Assembly (NCBI GenBank): GCA_964023205.1
Contig: OZ026841.1
Coordinates: 27,111,561 to 27,175,560 of the forward strand
From: Lutraria lutraria
Lineage: Eukaryota > Mollusca > Bivalvia > Venerida > Mactridae
Reading direction: 5' to 3'
DNA: 64,000 nt
In this document: positions 48,239 to 57,606 of the stretch, piece after piece
Layout of the letters: each line of letters begins with the position of its first letter
Position numbering within the stretch: the stretch's first letter is position 1
The notes under the pieces: generated by a model
What the model was told of the DNA's origin: nothing
The model's database searches: none
Seen by the model: the letters and a program-made list of their open reading frames with translations, nothing else
Program-made: the position numbers and the translations under genes

Positions 48239-48899
48239 CAATAATAGTGCTCAGTACTTAGAATGGTCTCAGGCTTATTAACTAGACTTGCTAGCAAGCT
48301 GTCCATCAAGGTGGCATTTGATAACATCCACCAGTTTAGACCCATAAGTGTGATGAAACTTACATATTGTTTAGGACTGAAACATGCATGTCTGTCCCCA
48401 GTGATTAAATGTTGCTCTATACCATAATCATGTGTCACAGCCATAACAAGCCATTTTCCTAATTGTATTTCCTAACTGTAATATCACTGCTAATCTGATA
48501 ATGATATGATTCCTATTGTCAATATGTTACATGGAGGAGAAGTGTTATATATGAATAGGTTTGAAATTAAAATATGTACTAACTAAATGATTGTTAGTTG
48601 TAAAGGTGTATGATAAATAAACAGATTATATGTGCTAATTGTACTTTTGAGTACACGTTCCACTTATTGATATTTTATTGTTATCTAAATATGTTTGTCA
48701 TCAGTTTATTATCACTGGCTAGTTACGTTTTGATACTTGCCTTTACAACAATAGATCAAACTACTTGGCCATTGTGTTATAACTGCGTAATTACGATCTT
48801 TATTGATCCAAATTGTTTTTTTACGCCTGTACTAATTACACGCGCAACCGCTATTCGGTAAACAAAGGAAAATGACACTTGTCAGTCAGAATAAACAAC
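48239..48899. other. Interior right part of the pogo-like element, unrecognised
   Basis: No domain seen. Short frames at 48208-48444 (minus, partly satellite) and 48610-48861 (plus) are not supported. Confidence 0.5.
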
Positions 48900-49128
48900 T
48901 TGAAAATATGCGTGTCCGGTATTCAGGAGTACAATATAGTTTGATATCCATTAGCAGACGGTAAAAAATGTCCGGTATCCAGAATTCTGTGGTTCCGGTA
49001 TTCAGAGAACTTTTTGCATTGATTACAGAAGAGAAAAAATGGGACTTGAAAAATCGTCCGATATCCAGAGAATTCCGGTTTTCAGGGAGTCTGGTTTTCA
49101 GGGAGTCCGGTTTTCAGGGGTTATACTG
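48900..49128. repeat. Subterminal repeats and right end of the pogo-like element
   Basis: Repeated words GTCCGGTATTCAGGAG, GTCCGGTATCCAGAAT, TCCGATATCCAGAG, TCCGGTTTTCAGGGAG and TCTGGTTTTCAGGGAG are spaced through the last 230 bp and end GGGGTTATACTG. Such clusters are often transposase binding sites. The left end has a shorter version (40257-40350). Confidence 0.75.
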
Positions 49129-49857
49129 AATTCTCAATATGAAGCTCAATTGGCCATATATGTGCATTAATGGTGCAAAATGAATGTCTTAGATAATTCA
49201 ATTAAAACAAACTAATATTCATCAAGTATGGGTAAATGTAAAAAAATGGTCCTTTCTTAAGTCTGATATCTTTGATGTAATCGAATGTTAGGAGCCAAAT
49301 TTTTCATTGTTTTTACCTTGTTTTAGCATAGATAAATATCAATGATATACTATAGCATTGTTTACACCTTGTTTTAGCATAGATAAATATGAATGATATA
49401 CTTAAGCATTGTTTACATCTTTGTTTTAGCATATACTATCAAAACTTTTCACAAACAGGTAAATCGAGCATAAGTCATTGTGGTTATCTTCTATACCTGT
49501 ATAACATTGATATATAATTATGACTTAGTATCTCTACTTTATTTAAATGGTATCACAATGTATCGCAACATTGCCTCCTGTATTGTGATACCCATCGCAA
49601 TATATAAATGTCAATTTACAGATAGTAAGAAAAACTATAACAAAACGTTATAGATAGACGAATTTCAAGAAGCATATTGGTTTATGTTTTTTTATATGAA
49701 GTTGCTTTTTTCATAAAGGATATTGTCTGTATATTTAATTCAATCCAAGGGTATAAAATATTTACATGATATGAGTAATACACATTATAATGATAATCAT
49801 ATTCACAAGCACATGGTTATATCATACCCTACATCAATCAAATAGAATCAACCCTAA
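49129..49857. other. Non-coding stretch with a short tandem repeat
   Basis: At 49305-49441 a 51-bp unit (CATTGTTTACACCTTGTTTT, AGCATAGATAAATATGAATG, ATATACTTAAG) repeats about 2.6 times. The rest is unrecognised and shows no LINE endonuclease upstream of 49858. Confidence 0.6.
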
Positions 49858-51774
49858 ATGTTGAAACTTTGGCGTAAACATCGCCAACCAAGCGACTATG
49901 AAATTTACAAATCTTCACTTCATAAATATCACTATGAACTAAGGAACGAAAAACAATTAGTTCTCAGTCAGAAAGTTATTGAATTCAAAGGTGATTCAAA
50001 AAAGTTATATCGTTTTGTGAAAGATCTTACCGGAAGCAAGTCTGAAAACCCTATGCCATCCGTAGAAGATGAAAACACACTAGCAGATAAGTTTGCGGAC
50101 TATTTCATGGATAAGATAAAAAAGATACGCGATTCTCTGAAAAACTTTGAAAATTATAAACCTACTGTCAAAGATGTACCATCATTTAAATCATTTGAAA
50201 ATCTTTCAGAGAAAGAAGTTAGTATGCTCATTAACCAGTTACAAACTAAATCTTGTGAACTTGACGTTTTGCCAACCAAACTTTTAAAATCTTTTCTTAA
50301 TGAACTTTTACCTACAATTACCCAACTTGTGAATCTTTCTCTGACACAAGGAGTTTTTCCAGCCAAGTGGAAGCAGGCAATTGTCAGGCCTCTGCTAAAA
50401 AAGTCTGGTCTTGAATTATCATTTGCCAACTATCGACCAGTCAGCAATTTGTCATTTTTATCTAAATTAACTGAAAAGGCTGCCCTCCATCGACTCAATG
50501 AACATGTTAATGAAAACAATCTCCTTCCTAAAAATCAGTCGGCATATCGCCAGTTTCACTCCTGCGAGTCAGCCCTTCTTAGGCTTGTAAATGACATTCT
50601 TGATGTAATGGAGCATAAAGAGGTCACAGCATTGATAGCATTAGATCTGAGTGCTGCTTTTGATACTGTTGACCACAACATTCTGTTAAATGTTCTCGAA
50701 AGTCAGTATGGTGTATGTGGATCTGCGCTAGAATGGGTGGATTCGTACCTGAGACCGCGTAGTTGTCGAGTGAGTGTAAACTCGAATTTGTCTTCAGCTC
50801 GGGAACTTGACTGCAGTGTCCCCCAGGGAAGCTGTTTGGGCCCTTGGCTCTACTTGACGTACGCAGGGACTATATTTGACATTGTGCCTCCATCTATATC
50901 TGTGTACGGGTTTGCGGACGACCACACGGCAAATATACGTTTAAGACCATCACCAGCTGAAGAAGCCAGTGCCATTCAAGATCTACAGGACTGTGCTGTT
51001 CTCATTAATGATTGGATGAACAATAACAAATTGAAAATGAACAATTCAAAGACAGAGCTTATACTTTTTGGAAGTCGTGCACAGCTCAATAAGTGTAACA
51101 CTACAGAAATCAATATATGTGGCCATGTCATTAAATCAAAAAATTGTATAAGGTACCTGGGTGCTTTTTTGGATGAGTCTCTAACTTTCAAAGACCATAT
51201 CAAAAGAAAATGTAAAATTGCCATGCTGAATTATTTTAGAATTAAGAGCATTCGAAAATATTTGTCCAAAGAAGCCACTGAAACTCTTGTTTTATCCTTG
51301 GTTATATCTCACTTAGATTATTGCAACGCCATTCTTTTTGGCATCTCTCAATCTGAATTATCAAAACTTCAACGTGTACAAAATATGTGTGCTAAACTTG
51401 TGTTAAACCGTTCCAAGTATAATAGTTCCAGAAATGCATTATTTGATCTTCACTGGCTTCCCATTAAAGCACGTATACGATTTAAGATTTTAACATACAT
51501 GTATAACTGTTCAGTAGGAAACGCACCATCTTATCTAACTGAAATTTTGTCTCATAAAGTGTCAAAACGTACCTTAAGATCATCAGAATCATCTATTGGT
51601 TGTTATGAGGTTCCTTATAATAAGAACAAAACTTTTTCAGACAAAAGTTTCAGCATGATAGGTCCAAAATTGTGGAACGAATTACCTGTTAGTCTGAGAC
51701 AATGTGATTCTGTGGACAGTTTCAAACGTTTATTGAAATCATACTACTTTAAGAATTATTTTGCACTATTTTAA
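49858..51774 (+). CDS. LINE ORF2 reverse transcriptase, endonuclease missing
   Basis: The open frame is 638 codons with no stops. It starts in the linker between endonuclease and RT (LWRKHRQPSDYEIYKSS). RT motifs in order: ANYRPVSNLSFLSKLTEK (about 190-207), ALIALDLSAAFDTVDH (about 258-273, catalytic Asp), SVPQGSCLGPWLY (about 320-332), YGFADDHTAN (about 349-358, catalytic FADD), LGAFLDESLTF (about 434), then the C-terminal LDYCNAILFG, LQRVQNMCAKLVLN, LHWLPIKARI and GPKLWNELPVSLR blocks. A TAA lies directly before the ATG. The enzyme copies element RNA at a nicked target. An open frame this long in a truncated copy points to recent insertion. A true ORF2 would have some 250 more N-terminal residues. 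Confidence 0.93.
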   Translation: MLKLWRKHRQPSDYEIYKSSLHKYHYELRNEKQLVLSQKVIEFKGDSKKLYRFVKDLTGSKSENPMPSVEDENTLADKFADYFMDKIKKIRDSLKNFENYKPTVKDVPSFKSFENLSEKEVSMLINQLQTKSCELDVLPTKLLKSFLNELLPTITQLVNLSLTQGVFPAKWKQAIVRPLLKKSGLELSFANYRPVSNLSFLSKLTEKAALHRLNEHVNENNLLPKNQSAYRQFHSCESALLRLVNDILDVMEHKEVTALIALDLSAAFDTVDHNILLNVLESQYGVCGSALEWVDSYLRPRSCRVSVNSNLSSARELDCSVPQGSCLGPWLYLTYAGTIFDIVPPSISVYGFADDHTANIRLRPSPAEEASAIQDLQDCAVLINDWMNNNKLKMNNSKTELILFGSRAQLNKCNTTEINICGHVIKSKNCIRYLGAFLDESLTFKDHIKRKCKIAMLNYFRIKSIRKYLSKEATETLVLSLVISHLDYCNAILFGISQSELSKLQRVQNMCAKLVLNRSKYNSSRNALFDLHWLPIKARIRFKILTYMYNCSVGNAPSYLTEILSHKVSKRTLRSSESSIGCYEVPYNKNKTFSDKSFSMIGPKLWNELPVSLRQCDSVDSFKRLLKSYYFKNYFALF

Positions 51775-51960
51775 CTGTGTGTAATTGATAAACCTGTCTA
51801 CTACATGTGCACTCTGATGTGTATATTTGTGTATTTTCATCTGTTTTTTGTTTTGTTTTTGTCTTTCATTGTACAACGCCATTGAATATGTATTTATATG
51901 TAGAAATAGGCGTGAAATCAAATTTTCAAGTTTCAAGTTTTTTTGTTTTTTTTTAAATGT
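49858..51960 (+). mobile_element. 5'-truncated CR1/L2-like LINE
   Basis: Comprises the RT frame (49858-51774) and about 185 bp of 3' UTR ending in repeated TTTTCAAGTTTCAAGTTTT and T-runs near 51925-51957. The 3' UTR is part of the 611-bp tandem duplication that follows. The AP-type endonuclease domain expected at the N-terminus is absent, so the copy is 5'-truncated, as is usual for LINE insertions. Confidence 0.88.
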
Positions 51961-52395
51961 TGACAAATTCACCATAAATCTGAGCATATCTATCATACAA
52001 CCACATTGAACTTCAAATAGCCACACAACAACTTATCTAGGCGAAGCCTTCATGATTTACTTACCTGTCAACTATTAATAGATTCAGTCATCACCATTAG
52101 CCAATCAAATGGCCAGGAATAGCCAAACGAGTAACAGATACTACAGTAAGTACTTGCAAACAGCTACATGTATAATAAGCAAATACTCTTAAGTATAATT
52201 CGTCTAGAAAAATAATACAGTTTATTGTTGGCAGTGTTGTTGGGAATCCCACTTCAAAGAATTTCTTTTTTTAGCAGTATAGAAACTATTCATTTATACA
52301 TAGAAAAATAATTATGTGTTTGTACACAATTAATGATACAAGGTTGACCAGCATTTAGAAATGAATTATACTTTTTATAATATCAGTATGCTACA
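51785..52395 (+). repeat. Near-perfect tandem duplication, unit 1 (611 bp)
   Basis: Covers the LINE 3' UTR from TTGATAAACCTGTCTACTAC plus about 430 bp of downstream flank ending ATCAGTATGCTACA. Compared with unit 2 I see one substitution (TTTTGTTTTG here versus TTTTGTCTTG) and one base of length difference in a T-run. Confidence 0.96.
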
Positions 52396-53005
52396 TTGAT
52401 AAACCTGTCTACTACATGTGCACTCTGATGTGTATATTTGTGTATTTTCATCTGTTTTTTGTCTTGTTTTTGTCTTTCATTGTACAACGCCATTGAATAT
52501 GTATTTATATGTAGAAATAGGCGTGAAATCAAATTTTCAAGTTTCAAGTTTTTTTGTTTTTTTTAAATGTTGACAAATTCACCATAAATCTGAGCATATC
52601 TATCATACAACCACATTGAACTTCAAATAGCCACACAACAACTTATCTAGGCGAAGCCTTCATGATTTACTTACCTGTCAACTATTAATAGATTCAGTCA
52701 TCACCATTAGCCAATCAAATGGCCAGGAATAGCCAAACGAGTAACAGATACTACAGTAAGTACTTGCAAACAGCTACATGTATAATAAGCAAATACTCTT
52801 AAGTATAATTCGTCTAGAAAAATAATACAGTTTATTGTTGGCAGTGTTGTTGGGAATCCCACTTCAAAGAATTTCTTTTTTTAGCAGTATAGAAACTATT
52901 CATTTATACATAGAAAAATAATTATGTGTTTGTACACAATTAATGATACAAGGTTGACCAGCATTTAGAAATGAATTATACTTTTTATAATATCAGTATG
53001 CTACA
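52396..53005 (+). repeat. Near-perfect tandem duplication, unit 2 (610 bp)
   Basis: Direct head-to-tail copy of 51785-52395. Because it includes LINE 3' UTR and flanking DNA, the duplication happened after the LINE inserted. An assembly artefact is also possible. Confidence 0.96.
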
Positions 53006-53278
53006 AAATTATTGTGTTATATGTATTGTCTATCTCATATTGCAATATACTGATATGACCTCCAAGCTCTATATATAATTGGTTGAAAATCATGTATCAT
53101 AATTGGGACATGTCATGACTCAAACCTTTAGGACAAGTCTAAATTTTGTGATTTAATAGATAAATGACATACAACATACATGTAATACAAATTGTAGCTA
53201 GCTTTTTAAATAGGAAAAAAATATAGAGAACAAATATGAAATTAATTCACTAATGCTTTTCTTTTTAACATTTTTCAG

Positions 53279-53480
53279 TTGCAACCTGTTACAGTGTGTG
53301 AGCTGCAACTAATTATTGAAAGGCAGCCAAAACAAACCTAATTTGCATCAGTGATACCCTCAGGAAGGGATGATTTTCAAGATATGTCTGTACTCAAAGC
53401 TTTAAAGGAAGCCTGTCCAGATGTAGTATTTTTCACAACAATACCTCCACTTGACCCAGAGGAGACATGTAGACACAGCA
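53279..53480 (+). pseudogene. SWIM/YqaJ-type protein, post-zinc-finger exon, interrupted
   Basis: After a strong acceptor (CTTTTTAACATTTTTCAG) the frame reads LQPVTVCELQLIIERQPKQT, TAA at 53339, FASVIPSGRDDFQDMSVL and KALKEACPDVVFFTTIPPLD. In the SWIM/YqaJ family the region after the zinc finger has a (L)xxLKxxCPxxxFFTxxPP segment of the same kind. The frame then runs into the palindrome-rich insert at about 53480. The premature stop and insertion both argue for a dead gene. The piece holding the second half of the SWIM finger should precede it but is not found in the 13 kb between. Confidence 0.55.
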
Positions 53481-53544
53481 TCTCAATGGGAACGAAATCA
53501 TCAATTCCGTGCCATTTTGCCTTGTCCGGAAAATATTCCCTGCA

Positions 53545-53600
53545 CTATTCCGTACGGAAAAACTGAAATTTCTGTGCGAAATTTCATTCCGTACGGAATC
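53545..53600. repeat. TTCCGTACGGAA palindromes, left cluster
   Basis: Two perfect palindromes in a CATTCCGTACGGAATC-type context, within 53 bp of each other. Confidence 0.9.
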
Positions 53601-54636
53601 TCATACTTAAACTTTTGTACCGGAGCGGAATTTCTGACTTTGTTAAAATTTTGGAACATAATTTTCATTGCAATGAGTTTCGTACTTGTAACAAATTTTA
53701 CCTAAATTATCAGAACTTAAATTCTAACTTTAAGGTCTCTCCAAACTGTCCAATTTTTTCAAAACATTACCCAAGTTATCTTTTATAGATTTCAAACACA
53801 TGCATGCATTAGGGACTTCAACCACTTTTTCAATAATGGCATTAATGATGTAATATAACTATTACAGTTTATTTTTTGTTAAGGCCTGATGGCCTATAAA
53901 CAAAAAAAGAAAGGAAGGCCTGATTTAAAAAGTCTAAATTGTATATTATAAAACTAAATGTTGTTATCACATCTACTGGCTTTTTTAACATTGTGCATTA
54001 AAATACTATGTAAATATCTAGCAATTTACAGTTACTAATCCAATCATGTTGATCATTTATAAATTCTGTATGGATTTCACAGAATTACATATGGACACCA
54101 GCATCTGTGTTCTCCTGCAATGATTGAGGCTCCATAAAGGGTTCTTCTAATGGCTATAGTAATACATTTAAGTGAAATATTGTCTTGTTATTATCAAAGG
54201 AAACATATATATATATATGTGTATATACTTCTTTGTTATAAAATGAGTTTCTGCATATATAACTTTTAGAAGCCCTACTTAGGCCTATTATATGCAATTT
54301 AATCCAGGAACATTAATTACTTTTACTACCAACATAAACAATGGTCCCCTCAAGAGTTCCTCTCTGGTCAGTAGCTGATAAGCTTAGCCTTACTCTTTGT
54401 TTTGACCTGCTGAACACACACATTTTCTAAAATTTGAAATCAGATAACCGTTGGCTACCACTGTGAGAATATTTTACATCAAGATTCATAGATGTTTAGA
54501 GGGAACTTAAATTCTTTGTTTTTTTAAACACTGATTGTGAAATTTTGCTTTGGAAATCACAATGTGAAGGATAATGTTTGCTAGCATTTTTAGACATCAG
54601 TTTAACTGTTGTGAGTGAATATCAGATAAAAACTTA

Positions 54637-54712
54637 ATGGAAATAACAACAATTTCTTGCCAAATGAAATGGGGAAGGAAAATATTTGATGGAACTATCA
54701 TCAAGATTACTG
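54637..54712 (+). CDS. Exon-like segment, unrecognised
   Basis: ATG at 54637 opens MEITTISCQMKWGRKIFD then GTIIKIT and ends at a strong donor, ACTG|GTAAGTT. The KW-G-x-x-FDGT-x-x-x-x-x-G pattern is reminiscent of small beta-barrel or Tudor-like segments, but this is a weak impression. A following exon could not be joined without a stop. Confidence 0.25.
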
Positions 54713-55741
54713 GTAAGTTACTGTATATAATAATGTTTTGATCTTACTAAATAAATGTCAAAGTTCCATGTAGAAATGAAGACTTTATTGTTGTAACCAA
54801 AAGTGATCAGTCTGGTCAGACAGGGACTCCACATTAGTCTCTGGATATAATTAAATTGATATTAATTGAGATTGCCAATTATTTTAAACAAGATACTAAA
54901 CTATGGGAAGTTCATAGTGACACTATTAGTCTACTTGGTGCCACAGAAAATTTATTTCATTTTACTTGATAGATTATAAAAAATAGGTTTCTTGTACTGA
55001 TGTATGTAAAATGATACTGATCAATGGTTGTAAATTATATTAAATGTTTATCTTGAGTAAATGCCATACAAAATTCTTAATACATGTACATTTACAATCT
55101 GAAACAGCAGAAAATTGGAAGACCATGGCCCAGAATTTGTGGCTCAGAAATGCAGTACAGGATGCATGATCAGGTGAGTATTTCTACATGTATATATTGT
55201 TGCAGAGATTAAGATTAATGGGCATTACATCAGCAGATTTAACCATGCCACCACATTTGCTGAAAATTACTTTGAATTTACATATAATGATATTTAATGG
55301 CAGAAAAATCCTGTGATCCTGACAAAAGAATTGCTCTTAAATACCTTATATTTGGTATTATGAAAATTTATTAACATATTTTATTGACACTTATTATTTT
55401 TATGTAGTTTCTTCTATTTGATGAATGGTTGCACTGTCAACTGAATTAAATATGATAATTACAATGTGCATTTCCAAGTGATTGCTGGACATGCATGCAC
55501 TTAATAAATCTGCTTACTAAGTTAGTAACTGTAAGCGAACAAATTTTGGACACATACTGCATTGAAGTAAACTGTATTGAAATCAGCTTCATATTTATCA
55601 CATAACACATTAATATAAGGTTATTTACACCAATTTGCATACAGTTAGTTTGGAAATCTGATGTGTCATTTCTTGTTTTAGGCACCAATGGTGAAATCCC
55701 CACCAAGGTACATGTCACTAAGAAAATAAATACTGGTCAAC

Positions 55742-55771
55742 ATGGCCTCTGGTGCTGAATATGCAGATCAG
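55742..55771 (+). CDS. Exon-like segment, unrecognised
   Basis: ATGGCCTCTGG opens MASGAEYADQ and ends at a strong donor (CAG|GTAAGA). Joining in phase 0 to the acceptor at 56266 gives only about 19 more residues before a stop. Confidence 0.2.
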
Positions 55772-56268
55772 GTAAGAGCATGCTGTTTTAATCCATTTTC
55801 TATTCTTTTATGCTAAGCTTTTACTAGAATACTCTTTACTGTTGTACCCATCAGGTAATAGAAGATTCAGCAAATTATTTTGCCATTTACTGCCAAAAGT
55901 TTTTTTCTTCTTCAAGTTCAAGAATGAGTTACAGTCCTAAGAAAAGTTCTTGTTAACAAAAGAAAATGATCTCTGAACTCTACCGAAAACATTTTAGTTA
56001 CTATAGCCATAACGAAAAAATCAAGTGACAAGATATTTAAAGGGTAAGGAGAAATGTTGGATGACCCTGAAAATGATCATAATAGAAATTGTTTAGTATC
56101 ATCTGCCTGTAAGTGAAAATCCTCCTAAACTATTTCAAAGTCTTAGGTGTAAAGTATCACCTGATGTGTAAAATTGTTAAATATTTCTGAATTTTTTTTT
56201 ATTGTAGGTACCCTTTTCAATTTTGATGTACATGTCCACTACATGTAAATTACATTTTTTTTTCAGAA

Positions 56269-56424
56269 TATGTCAACTCCTGGTACAGAAAAAACATCAG
56301 AAATACATTTCCTGACAGGAAGCTGAACACTGCTGTTACAGAAAGATGTGCATATACATGCAAACAAATGAAAAAACATTATGAACTGGTTGTGATATTT
56401 CTGGATGAAAAAAACATAAGATAA
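56269..56424 (+). CDS. Exon-like segment with terminal stop and AATAAA
   Basis: Behind a good acceptor (ATTTTTTTTTCAG) one frame reads YVNSWYRKNIRNTFPDRK, LNTAVTERCAYTCKQMKK and HYELVVIFLDEKNIR, then TAA at 56422 overlapped by AATAAA. IRNTFPDRK...AVTERCxxxCKQMKK has the feel of the C-terminal half of BEN domains (basic, Phe-Pro turn, small helices), but I would not assign it without a profile search. It could be the last exon of a gene carried in the palindrome-bounded segment. Confidence 0.3.
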   Translation, partial: YVNSWYRKNIRNTFPDRKLNTAVTERCAYTCKQMKKHYELVVIFLDEKNIR

Positions 56425-56619
56425 TAAAACAATTTAATAGTATTTTGAGCTTTCTGATAAATATAAAACTCTAAAATGGGACAATAGTTGCTGCTTTTTC
56501 TGTTCGCTTGGTCATTTATGGAGATGTCTGTATTGAACATAAAATTTAAATTACCGGTATGCTATACAATTTTTGACTATATCATTTTTTTTATTCCATG
56601 GCATGCCTAGAAAATTGGC

Positions 56620-56940
56620 CGACTTAAATTCCGTACGGAATATCCATTTACATATTCCGCCCCAGCTATTTTGGATTATATTCCGTGCCATTCCGTCCCA
56701 GAATTTTTCTGTACGGATTCCGTGCCAAAATTCCGTCCCGGAATGTGGCCAATAAAAATTCCGTACGGAACTATATTCTTGCTCATTTACATATTCCGTT
56801 CCAAATTCCGTTCCGTTTCCGTACAGAATCCGTGCCAAAGCTGTTCTGAAATTGATATATTTTTTCCGTACGGAACGTTGTAATTCTGGGACGGAATCCG
56901 TGCCAAAATTCCGCTCCGATTCCGTACGGAACATTTCGTA
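56620..56940. repeat. TTCCGTACGGAA palindromes, right cluster
   Basis: Four perfect palindromes plus degenerate forms (TTCTGTACGGAT, TTCCGTACAGAA), interspersed with GGAATCCGTGCCAAAATTCC and GGGACGGAAT. The repeat keeps frames open on both strands; none of these frames is a plausible gene. Confidence 0.9.
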
Positions 56941-56954
56941 CAGGTCATATCCCA

Positions 56955-57100
56955 GAAGTCAGTGGGAGTGTTAGTGATGACAATAAGGTCAATGTTTGGT
57001 GTTTATGTAGGGAACCAGAGTATGGGTGCATGATTGAATGTGCTAGTGAGGTCTGCCCCAATACAATGGTTCCACTATTGTTATGTTGTCACTTTTATGA
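56955..57100 (+). pseudogene. PHD-like zinc finger exon, frameshifted
   Basis: After an acceptor-like CATATCCCAG the frame reads VSGSVSDDNKVNVWCLCR, EPEYGCMIECASEVCP. A one-base shift near 57060 then gives IQWFHYCYVV. Together this is the WCxCxxPExGxMIxCxxxxCPxxWFHxxC core of a PHD finger, a reader or structural zinc module seen in chromatin proteins. As I recall, some animal SWIM/YqaJ proteins carry such fingers at the C-terminus, so it may be the last domain of the 39-53 kb gene. The final Cys pair is not found. The shift confirms decay unless it is a sequencing error. Confidence 0.6.
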
Positions 57101-57606
57101 CATATAATAAACAATTAAGTAGTACAGTAACACAAGTTAAGTCAACGTTTTGATCTTTATTTATGTATAGATATTAACTGTGTGATGGTCAATAGTAAAG
57201 TGAATCTTCATAGTATATAGCAAACTGTGTAAAGTATAAACTAAACATGATACTATAACAATAATGAATGTGTAAACTGTAAACATAAGGAAATGTCCAA
57301 GAAAGAAGTGGGTCTGCCCTGAGTGCTTGGATATTTGAAAATTGCATTACCTTATTGTTAAGATTTCATTAATTAATACATTATAATGTGAATAGTGAAC
57401 ATGATAGCAATATGATATGATTCAGACTTAGCTAGGACTTAGATTTACTACATTCTGAGATTTGGCACCTTATTTATGTAATATTTTGTTACTGTATTAA
57501 TCAAAGTTCTAACATCAGATGAAATAACTCCATTCAGTGTATTATTAATAAGGCGAAAATCATATTTATGTGCTAACCTAAAGATTACCTTGTTCCTTAT
57601 GTTTTT
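57101..57606. other. Non-coding stretch
   Basis: No feature recognised beyond AATAAA-like words near 57107. Confidence 0.5.

Larger units (their letters stand above)
40257..49128. mobile_element. Large non-autonomous pogo-like element (8.87 kb) enclosing a satellite
   Basis: CAGTATAACCCCTGAAAACC (40257-40276) and its exact complement (49109-49128) face each other. CAGT-A-ACC ends with TCCGG/CAG-rich subterminal DNA are typical of pogo/Tigger elements. The left flank is TA; the right flank is AA, so the TA duplication would need one mutation. Both ends share subterminal words such as CAGAGAACTTTT and TTTTCAG. No transposase, CENP-B-type helix-turn-helix or DDE motif is visible inside. The interior holds mostly unrecognised DNA and the 53-bp satellite. 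It lies in the intron after the SWIM exon. Alternatively two separate solo ends happen to face each other. Confidence 0.65.
53481..56954. mobile_element. Putative 3.5-kb insertion bounded by TTCCGTACGGAA palindrome clusters
   Basis: Left cluster (53485-53640) and right cluster (56620-56940) share the words AATTCCGTGCCA, TTCCGTACGGAA and GGAGCGGAAT (or its complement). The perfect 12-bp palindrome occurs about twice on the left and four times on the right. Gene-like sequence stops at the left cluster and a PHD-like exon starts just after the right one, which suggests an insertion between exons. Simple terminal repeats are poor (only ACGAAAT is shared at the outer edges), and no target duplication was found. 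The interior has several exon-like segments listed separately. Confidence 0.5.

Noticed and set aside
53451..53705. 84-codon plus-strand frame overlapping the exon at 53279
   Set aside because: Out of frame with the CPDVVFFTTIPP segment and mostly inside the palindrome cluster.
56551..56934. 127-codon minus-strand frame and overlapping plus-strand frames
   Set aside because: All derive from the TTCCGTACGGAA repeat cluster, which reads open on several frames.
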